A stretch of 64,000 nucleotides of DNA from Bremia lactucae (Eukaryota > Oomycota > Peronosporomycetes > Peronosporales > Peronosporaceae): the NCBI RefSeq assembly GCF_004359215.1, contig NC_090619.1, positions 5,301,736 to 5,365,735 of the forward strand, written 5' to 3'. How positions within the stretch are numbered: the first letter of the stretch is position 1; each line of letters starts with the position of its first letter. Of the stretch, positions 34,217 to 43,745 are shown piece after piece. The translations under genes were made by a program, and so were the position numbers. The notes beneath the pieces are model-generated. The model was not told the DNA's origin, searched no databases, and was given only the letters and a program-made list of their open reading frames with translations.

Positions 34217-34259
34217 AATGCCTCTTCCAGCGTTGTTATACAACGCTGGAAGAGGCATT
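34217..34259. repeat. Perfect 20-bp hairpin with 3-nt loop
   Basis: AATGCCTCTTCCAGCGTTGT is followed by TAT and the exact reverse complement. It lies 14 bp outside the start of the small minus-strand frame, at the right edge of the RNA polymerase-bearing block. Stems of this size between genes are the transcript-end signals of some giant viruses (the Mimivirus hairpin rule). A small palindromic mobile element is the alternative. Confidence 0.92.
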
Positions 34260-34721
34260 TAAGTTGAGCTAATTTTTTGCTTTTCAGTCGAGTTCATTTT
34301 AGCCCTAGATTATCTATTATTCCTCTTATGGAATAATATTTACATAAAGGGTGCATGGATTGCTTGAGGCGTAAAATTTGGTAAGATACGGAAATGCTGA
34401 TGTATCGCGACAGAATTCGCTACAAGCCAAATGTCTTTCAACGTATCCGAGACATCATCCGTATTGACCGGACAATTCAATGAAATAATCCGATGATATT
34501 TAGCTGCTCTCCACAGATGATCATCTAAGCAATGACACCGCTAAGAATTTTGAATTTTTTCAAATTTCTTGATTTGAGACTTAATTGCCCTGCAGGCACT
34601 CAATACCTATTGCAATGCCTACTATCGATGCTTGCAGTTGTTTGCGTCTTTTAAAGGTACGAGAACGCGTGACTTCAAGTATATCAATTTACATATTATA
34701 TTTTTTCGTATGTACGTATTA
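34260..34721. other. Intergenic, nothing recognised
   Basis: AT-rich spacer between the virus-like block and the TAF1B gene. No coding frame stands out, so the outer edge of the insertion cannot be placed exactly. Confidence 0.5.
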
Positions 34722-36692
34722 TTATATTTTGTCGTCCCGCTTTCGCTTCGAATGCCGCTGACGAGATGACGCATCGACTATAGTGGGCGTCAAGGGAGCT
34801 TTTGCAGCTTTCCACTTGGCATGGCCTGCTCGTAAAAAATCAGTGTGAGTGGTAGTGCGCTCAAAGTGGTAAATGAGACTCTTCATCCGCTTGTCAAGTT
34901 TGGTCAGGATTGGTAGCACTTGGGCAATTGGCGCGTCAATTTTTCGACAAAGCAGTTCAAGCACATTTTCATACGCTGAATGCAAAGCTGTGCGATGATC
35001 ATTGGTATATACGGGATAAAAGAAAGCATCCATGATCTTTTCTGTATCATTGACGCTATCTCTGTTGCCATCTCGAGATCGTAATCGCGTCATACGCTGC
35101 TCAATTTCTACATCAGTCTCCGCGAGGACTCCGTCGACGTGTTTAGCTGGATACGCGTAAAGAGGATTCGTCATCAATTTCTTAGTGTGCATTTGTCTCA
35201 CTGCTTTTTCGTTCTCTTGAATGCGTTTCAGCTGCTTCATATGCTCTTGAAACTCTTCAGGTATGGCAGACTTGGTAGGATCAATAAAAATCTGTTTGGC
35301 AAATGAAGCAAACGAGTCGAGATCACGCCGAAGAAGACGCTGAGCCTCGTGCACTGCAGCAACGGGTGGTGCATTGTATTGGACCCCTTCCGTATTAATT
35401 TCTTCATTATCGTCCTTGGTATGATGCCGATCATAGATCCACTCATGCCAATTGGCACACATTTTAATCGCGACAACCAAGTGAGCTACAAGACCCACTT
35501 CAGATTCGAGAATTCCATCGACAATGGCTCGATCGTTTGGCGTGTGTGTAAGCTTCAATCGAGGGTACCCATCGACTTCCGATTGCAGCAGCAGCGGCAA
35601 TTCCGTCATGGGCCCTTTGACATTCATCATGCCAGTAATCCATAAGAAATTACGATACACTCCTTTAGGAAAGCCCATCGTAGCGCAAATGCGGTGAGCT
35701 GCAAGCGGAACGTTTAAAGGAGGTAGACGCAAGCCCATGTGATACTGAAGATGGTGAGCCGAGTACGCAATTTGAACGCTACTTGCTCGGTGACGGCGCA
35801 TGAAGGACTGAAAGAAACTGACAATAAATTTCACCGATTCTCGCACGTCAGGGGCGTTAGCACAACACGTGGCCAGCGAATTATGATACGGAATGACACC
35901 CGTGGCAACCCATTCCGCAAAATCACTTGGCAACAGTCCTAAATTTAAAACTCGCGATGCAAGCATTAAAATTCCGACTAAATCGACGATTGAAAACATA
36001 TTGAGCTCATCAAATCGTCGACGTGGAGGATCTCTAACTCGGCTTTTTCGTCGAGGTTTGTCGACGTTTTCCTCTTCTTCTTCCACCGTCTTGTCTTCCT
36101 TGCTTTCTGCCTCGTCACCTCGTTTTTTCTCCCATTCTGCATCCCATTGTTCTAACAAGTCGAATGTTGTGGCTGGATCCATGCTTACTTCTTCTTTCTT
36201 TGTATAGTACATGAAAAACTCATTGTAACAACGCAAGAGCGGTTTCGTGCCTTTTACGCCCCACGTTTGTAAGAATTTAAACCACAGCTCTTTCACAACT
36301 CTCGGATACTCGTCTTTGGGAAAGGTACTGCTTCCTACTCGCTCAATTAATGCGTGCGCCATGGAATTTAAGACCATTTGTGTGGCAATGACGCAGTCTA
36401 ATAGCTCTGGCAGCTTTGGTACCTCCTTTTCAAGCTTTTCTTTCTTAATTTGGGTTCTTTGTTCGGTCGGAACCGTACTATTGTCTTGACTCTTCTTCTT
36501 CGTGCGCACGACACGGCGCTTCAGCGTCTTCAGCACTGTTGCGATGTCCATACCCGTGTCCTCAATGGTGTGCGTTTCATTCCGCGCCTGCAAGAAGTTT
36601 TGCGTCCCACAGAGCTCACACACCATCTCCCCAAAGTAATTTTCGCTAAAAAACGTGTCGCCAACGGCGCCGCAATTTTGGCATTCCAACAT
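34722..36692 (-). CDS. TAF1B: TAF1B/Rrn7-type RNA polymerase I initiation factor
   Basis: TFIIB-related subunit of the core factor that recruits RNA polymerase I to rDNA promoters, nuclear. It is an intact 656-residue single exon. It opens with an RRN7-type zinc ribbon using Cys4, Cys7, Cys25 and Cys28 (CQNCG, then CELCG). Two cyclin-like helical regions follow, with the typical LLDCVIATQMVLNSMAHALI and FLQTWGVKGTKPLLRCYNEF blocks. A Lys/Glu-rich acidic insert lies at about residues 195-225, and the C-terminal end is basic. Identification rests on the ribbon plus the LQTWG block. Human TAF1B (about 590 residues) and yeast Rrn7 (about 510) are somewhat shorter. Confidence 0.85.
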   Translation of the reverse strand: MLECQNCGAVGDTFFSENYFGEMVCELCGTQNFLQARNETHTIEDTGMDIATVLKTLKRRVVRTKKKSQDNSTVPTEQRTQIKKEKLEKEVPKLPELLDCVIATQMVLNSMAHALIERVGSSTFPKDEYPRVVKELWFKFLQTWGVKGTKPLLRCYNEFFMYYTKKEEVSMDPATTFDLLEQWDAEWEKKRGDEAESKEDKTVEEEEENVDKPRRKSRVRDPPRRRFDELNMFSIVDLVGILMLASRVLNLGLLPSDFAEWVATGVIPYHNSLATCCANAPDVRESVKFIVSFFQSFMRRHRASSVQIAYSAHHLQYHMGLRLPPLNVPLAAHRICATMGFPKGVYRNFLWITGMMNVKGPMTELPLLLQSEVDGYPRLKLTHTPNDRAIVDGILESEVGLVAHLVVAIKMCANWHEWIYDRHHTKDDNEEINTEGVQYNAPPVAAVHEAQRLLRRDLDSFASFAKQIFIDPTKSAIPEEFQEHMKQLKRIQENEKAVRQMHTKKLMTNPLYAYPAKHVDGVLAETDVEIEQRMTRLRSRDGNRDSVNDTEKIMDAFFYPVYTNDHRTALHSAYENVLELLCRKIDAPIAQVLPILTKLDKRMKSLIYHFERTTTHTDFLRAGHAKWKAAKAPLTPTIVDASSRQRHSKRKRDDKI

Positions 36693-36932
36693 GATGCAGT
36701 TGCGTAGTGAAAAGTATTGTGATTCGCTTGGTTCCTAGCTCGGACCATTTCGTGTTTTATGAAAGACTGGTCAAAGACTTTTTAGTGCTGTAGAATATGT
36801 TAAAAAAGATTGAAAGAAAGAATTAAAGCACAAAAGTTTTTAATTGTCATTAATATGTGATACAACGAGTTGGTTGTTAAGAGATTGTCAGAGAAATGTG
36901 GTTTATCAATGCCCAGACTACGTATACCCTTC

Positions 36933-38363
36933 TTACATTGAGTTCATTTCCACGTGAAAGAATAATAAAGCTGTGATAAACCCAAGGCCGCTCATGACAC
37001 CGCCCAAAAAGACTGGCAGTTTGTAACCCAAAGAAGTTTGCACGAGGCCCGAGCCAACCGCAAAGTTTAGTAATTGACCAAAGCAGTTGGCCGAGTTGAT
37101 TGCGCCAACGTACATGCCAATTTCTTTGCCATCTCCGAAAACATGGACAACCACTGGCACCATGAGAGCAAACCACGTGGCCTGGGTGATACTAGTGATT
37201 ACGACGATAATTACGTTAAATGTTACATTGCTCGTCCAAGCCATGATCATTAAGAACATTTGTGGAATGGTTGAGAGCGTCAAAATCCATTTCACGCCGA
37301 CTTTTGTCACTAGAAACGGAAGCGTCCACGAGTAGACGTAACCAAGAATATTAAATAGCAAATCGGTGCGCCCCCCGGCAATACCTACGCCATCATTATA
37401 AGCATCCTGCTCCGGGGTACATGGGTTACAAGTATCCGCACTTTCGGCGGTACCCTTGTAAACCTCCAAGCCAAAAAATTGGCCCTTATTGCCATTATAC
37501 GCTGTAAACCCGTACTGCACGAAAAAGAGGCAGATACTGTATACCGCCAATGAACGAGGGAGTGTGCGAACACCAGTATACACAGACGCAAAGGCACGTC
37601 CGATGCGCACCCACGTTGAGTCGGCGTCGATCGTACTCGGGTCCAGTGGCGTCTCGTGCGCAAAAAATGAAGCGATGCCAATACAGATGAACATGGTGAA
37701 CGAGAGCATCCACATAAATTCGTGGAGACTCTTGTGCGCGGCTCCAAAGAATTCAATGTACCCCGCGACAAGGATCGAGCCGAGCGTGGACCATGCTTGG
37801 CCAAGCGCTGCCCCCATGGTCTGACGATCCCCTGCAAAGTCCGCAACGAGAAGCATGGCAGGCGTTTGGACAACGTTGACGGTAATGTCCATCCACAGGT
37901 AAAAGAAGATGGTCAGAATTGACGTGTACGTGCGGCTCATGGGCTCGCCGGCAATGCCAGTACCGTGGTCACCTAGCGCTTCGCCCATCTCGCGCGTGTA
38001 ACTCATAGCAATCCAGCACACAATACTTAAAAGACCAGCGACAATGAGGTACGGACGACGTCGACCGATCGTAGAAGTGCTTCGGTCGCTAAGTACACCG
38101 ATACTGGGACCGAGGAGTACACCGACTACAGGGCCAATAAATTGCGTGATTTGAACAGCATATTTTGGCAGCATCGTCGACAGGTACGGCCCAAGCGCTG
38201 CCCATTGTGCCGACCACGCCATGTTGAGAGCCATACGCGGCATGGACACTGCAAGGAGGAGCCATATGGAGGGATGCGCGAGCGGAGCGGCGTCGATGCT
38301 GCCAATCTTAGATTTAGCATTAGGCGAGTTTTGAATGTCATAGCCTTTCTCGACGTCGGTCAT
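36933..38363 (-). CDS. MFS sugar:cation symporter, sucrose-transporter (GPH) type, copy 2
   Basis: Intact 476-residue paralogue of the transporter at 19.5-21.0 kb, with the same blocks: PRMALNMAWSAQWAALGPYL, GVLSDRSTSTIGRRRPYL, and NVVQTPAMLLVADFAGDRQT in the central helices. A GYVYSWTLPFLV stretch and a C-terminal helix ending in HVEMNSM also match. The polar N-terminus is shorter (about 35 residues). GC content is higher than in copy 1, suggesting long separation or stronger codon selection. Likely a plasma-membrane sugar importer; substrate unknown. Confidence 0.86.
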   Translation of the reverse strand: MTDVEKGYDIQNSPNAKSKIGSIDAAPLAHPSIWLLLAVSMPRMALNMAWSAQWAALGPYLSTMLPKYAVQITQFIGPVVGVLLGPSIGVLSDRSTSTIGRRRPYLIVAGLLSIVCWIAMSYTREMGEALGDHGTGIAGEPMSRTYTSILTIFFYLWMDITVNVVQTPAMLLVADFAGDRQTMGAALGQAWSTLGSILVAGYIEFFGAAHKSLHEFMWMLSFTMFICIGIASFFAHETPLDPSTIDADSTWVRIGRAFASVYTGVRTLPRSLAVYSICLFFVQYGFTAYNGNKGQFFGLEVYKGTAESADTCNPCTPEQDAYNDGVGIAGGRTDLLFNILGYVYSWTLPFLVTKVGVKWILTLSTIPQMFLMIMAWTSNVTFNVIIVVITSITQATWFALMVPVVVHVFGDGKEIGMYVGAINSANCFGQLLNFAVGSGLVQTSLGYKLPVFLGGVMSGLGFITALLFFHVEMNSM

Positions 38364-39030
38364 ATTAAACGCTTAATTGGACTCAATTATTTGCGAGTAC
38401 TCCGAGTCCACTTGGCAGAGCAAGTTGGAATATGAGAGGTCGCCTACGAGATCAATAAAGGCAGCCTATTACACTTGCAAGCTGTATCGACCATCAATTC
38501 TAGACAAGACAAACAGCCGGAGCGGCGCTCCAAGGACTTGCTAATGTCGTTGCCTTGACAGATAGATCGGATGCTGGGCATGTTTCGTGAAATCGTTGAT
38601 CGTTTCGCCCATAACAGAACATGGGTTGTAAAAGAAAAAGCTGCAACGTAGGTTACTGGATTAATGTGCTTCTATTTAATATGAAGCCCAAAGATTAGAC
38701 ATGTACATTGTAATTTTAAGAGCTTTTTATTTAGCACAATGAAAACTGTCGAATGGACGACTTTTAATTACAGCTGGTGCTTTGTCGCAGGCATAGAGGA
38801 GCTCGCAAAAAGAAGCTTCATTTTAGCATCAGTTTCAAAGCGCAAGTTCCGTAACAGTTTTAAACTCAAATCAAGGACGGTACATGTTGCGTGCGTGATT
38901 TATAAACGGCACCCGCAAAATGAAGTGAAAAAAAAAAGACGGACGACATTGCTGTCAGACGGAAGAAAATAGATCGCATTTGCACATTTTTTAGAGATAT
39001 GACTTTTGTAATTTTTCAAAAAGGTTACCG
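38364..39030. other. Intergenic, nothing recognised
   Basis: Divergent spacer between the transporter (minus) and eEF1B (plus), so it should hold both promoters. No N-terminal exon of eEF1B could be recognised in it. Confidence 0.5.
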
Positions 39031-39660
39031 ATGGCTACAGCTGATCGAAACCATTCACTTAAAGACACGAATTCCGACCATAATTTGTGTTCCACCATGC
39101 CAACTAATATGAGTAAGTTCCAGCTCGTGCAGACCGCCAAGTTCTCGGTGTTGCACCCGATTAAGGGCGCAAAGCCCATGAAGCCCATTGTAGGCGCAAA
39201 GAAGGCCGTGGCGCCGGCTAAGAAAGAAGCTCCTAAGAAGGCGATTCCTACAAAGGTCGAAGAGGATAACGACGATGACGACGATTTATTCGGGGATGAC
39301 GACGATGAGGATGACGAGGCTGCCAAGGCATTGGCAGCTAAGCGTGCGGAGGCTGCAAAGAGTGCAAAGAAGGAAAAGAAGAAGCCTATTGAGCGCTCGC
39401 AAGTGGTGATTGAGGTGAAACCGTGGGAGGCCGAGACTGATCTGGAGGAATTGGCTAAGAAGATTAAAGCCCTTGTGGTAGAAGGTCTCACGTGGGGGGA
39501 AGGTCACAAATTGGTTCCAGTAGCTTTTGGGATCAAGAAGCTGCTCGTGCAGTGCGTCATTGTGGACGAACTTGTTCTACTTGACGACATTACGGAGTCT
39601 ATTGAAGCCATTGAAGATTACGTGCAGTCGGTCGATATTGCGTCCATGAACAAACTTTAA
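39031..39660 (+). CDS. EEF1B: Elongation factor 1-beta/delta (eEF1A nucleotide exchange factor)
   Basis: Catalyses GDP/GTP exchange on eEF1A during translation. The C-terminal exchange domain is complete (about residues 120-209: VVIEVKPWEAETDLEELAKK, GLTWGEGHKLVPVAFGIKKL, VDELVLLDDITESIEAIEDY). It is preceded by the acidic EF1-beta linker (DDDDDLFGDDDDEDDE) and a Lys/Ala-rich hinge. The N-terminal GST-like domain of most eEF1B proteins is absent. The first 26 residues, before a second ATG at 39109, look unlike coding sequence, so translation may start there. Either an N-terminal exon lies further upstream or this is a shortened paralogue. GC-rich, with strong codon bias. Confidence 0.87.
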   Translation: MATADRNHSLKDTNSDHNLCSTMPTNMSKFQLVQTAKFSVLHPIKGAKPMKPIVGAKKAVAPAKKEAPKKAIPTKVEEDNDDDDDLFGDDDDEDDEAAKALAAKRAEAAKSAKKEKKKPIERSQVVIEVKPWEAETDLEELAKKIKALVVEGLTWGEGHKLVPVAFGIKKLLVQCVIVDELVLLDDITESIEAIEDYVQSVDIASMNKL

Positions 39661-40440
39661 GCTTGCTTTGGTAGTCGTATAAAATAAAGCGCGACTGACC
39701 TGCCTTAATCAATGTAGCAAAATAATCTTATTTGTGACGGAATTACCGAAAGGTTAACTACTAGTTGGCAGAAAAAAATAAAAGATCTCAAGCAAGAAAT
39801 TTTATGACCGATATATTATTACAAGAATCATATCATTCACTAAACAGACAAATGAGAAAACCAAGTTAAGATAGAATCTTTAAATAACGGAAATATATAA
39901 AAATACACCAAAACAATAAATAAATGTAAAATACATACCAAATAATCAAAAATGAAACAACAGTAGTAAAATAATTGATAAATAAAAATATATAACCACA
40001 CATGTATAATATACCTACGAGTACACAAAAGCTTGGGATCATGAAGAAATATGCTACACTTGATCTTAGTCATGAGGCAGAGAAGGTATTATGAAGAGAT
40101 ATGGATTGAAGGCGTTGATATTCATAGAAATTTGTCATAAGCATACGACGGACTTTTAGCATGCTTCAATCAAGTCACGTGATCATTAAACTTTTGAGTG
40201 GATTAAGACTCTGTAACACTGTTCCATTTACTTTTCTGCTGTTCAGACGATATTTGACACGTATCCTGTTCTAATTATTGTATGATCTCTAATGCTGCAA
40301 TATGTATAATTCTGGCATGTTTCAAAACTTAGATGTCCCACCTCCGCTACCTCTTGCTGGCCACACATCAACGATTGTGTTTTGCTGCAAATTTATACCA
40401 GCGATGGATAGCGACGACGAGCAATAGAAAGATAGCAGTT
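39661..40440. other. AT-rich gene-free spacer
   Basis: Very A/T-rich between about 39780 and 40020, with simple AAATA-type runs. No coding frame, repeat family or RNA gene recognised. Confidence 0.6.
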
Positions 40441-41870
40441 CTATTTTAATGACTGCTCGAAATTGCAACCGTCAGCTTCGTGTTGTGTCAAGCGATGAAC
40501 GGCGCTACAAGGCAGTGTGCACGCAACATGCCTGTCTCTTCGCTGTGCAGTTTTTTTTTTCGCATACATTCAGCCCTCCGAATTTTTTTGCAATGCACAT
40601 GCGTCAAGTATACGGATCGTCCAAGGCGTCGTGCAGAGCCTGATCAGGCTTTTCGCATGCGAGCACGACTCCTAGCGACTCGACAGGGTAAACGAACCCT
40701 AGGGGACTTTGTCCAGGAGTTGTGAACTCTCATTGCATCTGTGCATCAAGACCCGGTGCAAGAAGCAATTGTCGTAATAATCTCTATGGGGGGTCTCAAT
40801 GAGGGCGTTGCCCGGACGGAATTATTCCGATCTCATCCTGCTAGATATGAGACTGCGAAACAAATTGCTTTAAAACCTTCAATTTGAGATATGGCCGTTT
40901 CCTCTGGCAGGAAAGTGACACCCATGATGATTCAATTGAAGTTAAGGAGCGAAGGGATTAACGCCACCTATAAAAATTGCGTTTAAGCTCTCAAGAGTTG
41001 AAGCTTGAGCTATTCGGAAGCGACATTGATCAATACAACCTCATTTCATCCTCCATGGATGAGCTGAAGATTCGAGGTCACGAATCCGAGCTTGATGTCG
41101 TAGAGAACAAATTTAAGTGGCTTTTTGTGTCATTTTTTCGGGAAGAGCTTCAAGCATATAAGCCATACAGTGAGTGTGGGATATCCGTGAATGGAACCTT
41201 TACGAACACGTCAGTCGGTGGAGTTCTTCTTGTAGCGTGCTTTCGAAATGGAAACAACGAGATCCAAATAATCGGAGTTGGGATGGTATCGGTGGAGAAC
41301 GAAGATAACTGGACCTGATTTTTGAATTTCCTACTCTTCGACCTGCAGCCAGCTCTGGCCCAGCATTTGTTATACCGGATAGGGACAAGGGACATATATA
41401 AGCTATGCAGACAGCGTCACCAAACGTCCCACACTTTTATGCTTCCGCCATTTGATGAAGAATTTTAACAAGATGTACAAGTTCAAGGTTTAAAATTTTT
41501 GGCATGGATATTGGCTCGTTTACGGACAACAGTGGAGAACGAGAAGGTGGTAGCAAATATTGCAAGTGTGAACAGCAGTGCGTCGGCGTGCTTACAGGAG
41601 GTTGGTCGTGAAAAATGGTCAACGTCTTACTCTACATGCCCAAGATACAATACTATGACGTCAAATAACGTTGAATCCGCGAACAGAGTGTTGAAGGGAA
41701 TTCGGAGTCTTCCAGTCATCGACTGTTTGATGGAAATCAAACGCTACGTGGCATGCAAGTGGTCTATGAACGTCAAGAAAGAGAGAGGGTGGGGAGTCCG
41801 CGAAGAAGGACACGCAACTCGCCATTCTTTGCGACAGGTGTGGACTGTTTATGTCCGTGCGCCATGACGC
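40440..41870 (+). mobile_element. Degenerate MULE (Mutator-like) transposon
   Basis: Pieces of a MULE transposase follow in order on the plus strand. A zinc-finger-like DNA-binding start near 40470-40550 (QLRVVSSDERRYKAVC) is followed by catalytic-core sequence at 41190-41320 (NTSVGGVLLVACFRNGNNEI, VSVENEDNWT). A C-terminal part lies at 41640-41770 (MTSNNVESANRVLKGIRSLP). Stops and frameshifts separate the parts. Terminal inverted repeats were not found. Confidence 0.8.
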
Positions 41871-42188
41871 ATGGTCCATATAAACAATGAACGGTCTAGA
41901 ATCGAAAGGATAGACCAAAAGCGTAGCCAGTGCTTATTTCATTGCAACGTGTGCCTTGTCATGCACTGGGTATTTGCACTTAGCTAGTTTCAGCTGACGC
42001 GAACAACGTCTTTGCGGCGCCTGTGCTATCCTGTAGTAATGCACAGCCGATTCCAAAAATCCAAAATAGCCGGCGTCCAGACCACGAGAATCGATCTATC
42101 TTGGTCTGCAATCACCAAGATCACCGATTGCATCAAGCTTTGCTTGATATTTCAAAGAAATACAGACAATAGGTGTTCCGTGTCCACT
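41871..42188. other. Decayed spacer between two transposon relics
   Basis: Short sequence between the MULE and the next gypsy relic. No coherent coding frame or repeat seen. Confidence 0.5.
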
Positions 42189-43745
42189 TCACATTCTAAC
42201 CAACATGAATACTGTCATTTCGGTAGAGTTGCGCGGGTACTTATGCAAATACGCAGCTAAGCCCAAGAAGTTTCGAAGGTTCTTTACACCGACTAGCGCC
42301 GGCCAGTCGGTGATCGCCTTGATCTTTCCAGGATCAGGGCGTAAACCGTGTTTACCACGTTGCACCCAGCAAGTGATATCTCGCTTGCATTGATTTACAC
42401 TCTTGAAATTTGCATACGATTTTTGCTTAAGTATTAGTGTATGAACCATTCCGACGTTAGTACGATGTACTCCAACGTCCGGCTTTTGCGTTCATGGCCT
42501 GACAACGAAAGAAGACATCATCAAAACAACATGGTGTGATTTTTTCGCGCCGATCTCAACAAATTGGTTACACGTCTGTTATATTTTGCTGGGGCATTAT
42601 TCAGCCACTGTGGTATAATAGCCACTCCCAAAGCATACCGCTAGGGCGCGCTAATTGCTGTGAATTTAATACTCTGTTCACGCATGAGGATCTGATAGAA
42701 TCCGTCCATCAGATTCATGAAAACGAAAAGATGGAAAGATGGTACTCTTTGACATATCATCAATGATAATGTCCTTTATCGGTATTGGCGTTTGAGTCGG
42801 TACTGAAGTTATTGAATGCATGCACCCCTCCTGTTGCTATGTAGGGAGGTTAAAGTTCTCACATGGCCTAGCTGCTCAGCGATTGGTACAGAACTTTTCG
42901 ATCACTAATACTTCTAATACTTATTAACGAGGCAGTGGCCAATGCATCATGAGCAGTATTTTGAACCTGGTATCAGGTCGATCTCATGTCGAGTGCATTT
43001 ATCCTTGAACAACTCGCAGGGTACCGAATCAGGGATTACATCCCTGAAGTCAATCAAATTCTTAGATAAAGGATTCGCTTCTAGCGACTACCAAATTGAG
43101 CCATATTAATTTCATCTGAAGCTGCTCGTCGAGGACATTCTCGTCCATCCATGTGCTGCTGAGAACCCGTCATTCTCAGGAAATATCATTGCCAACCGAA
43201 TATTGGCCACGTGCTCGTCATCTGATAAGTACGCAGACCTGCTTGACGTTACCACTGCGCAGATCACGCAGGAAGCGTTTCAGCTGTAGAGTTGGTAACT
43301 GAGTAATCTTCGAAGTTAACTTCCGCTGGTGTCAGATCGATTTAAGGCGTCTGAGTTTTTTCCTTGGGTCTTATTGCCAAAAATTATTGAGGACTTATCC
43401 CCCTAGTTCCTGGGGACCTTATTCTCAAGTTTATCGGGACTTATTTGCTTATTTATTTTGGAGTGGTCTTTCCAACTGCCTCGAGCTGTATAGCGAGATC
43501 CTCTACGATCGACTCTGCAGTCGTTATAGAATTTCGCACTGTCTATTTTAGATAGACGCTCCAAACTCCCTTGGATGTTGATGTCGAGGCAAGCATCCTT
43601 GTTTCTATCCACCCGACTAACTAGGTGGTTTACTTTCGACGCTGCCTGTGCTTGTGCACAGCCGTCGGAGTCTAACTTCACGCTGTGATGAAATGTCACG
43701 CTGAGGTCTTGTGCATACGTACTAACGACCATCCACAAGCGGGGC
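42189..43745 (-). mobile_element. Degenerate Ty3/gypsy fragment (protease to RNase H)
   Basis: Minus-strand pieces follow gypsy order. Pre-RT linker (QVCVLISDDEHV) lies near 43240-43190 and the RT start (CTRHEIDLIPGSKYC) near 43000. The palm segment (NLMDGFYQILMRE) lies at about 42720-42680, and 42449-42189 has HGLRPDPGKIKAITDWPALV followed by VKNLRNFLGLAAYLHKY. The last segment is the best preserved. Sequence from 43738 to 43403 is open but not recognised, and is probably the gag-protease junction. It is a different copy from the gypsy relic at 0.2-3.6 kb. Confidence 0.78.

Noticed and set aside
38739..38972. N-terminal exon of eEF1B
   Set aside because: The frame has no resemblance to the GST-like domain and no good splice donor.
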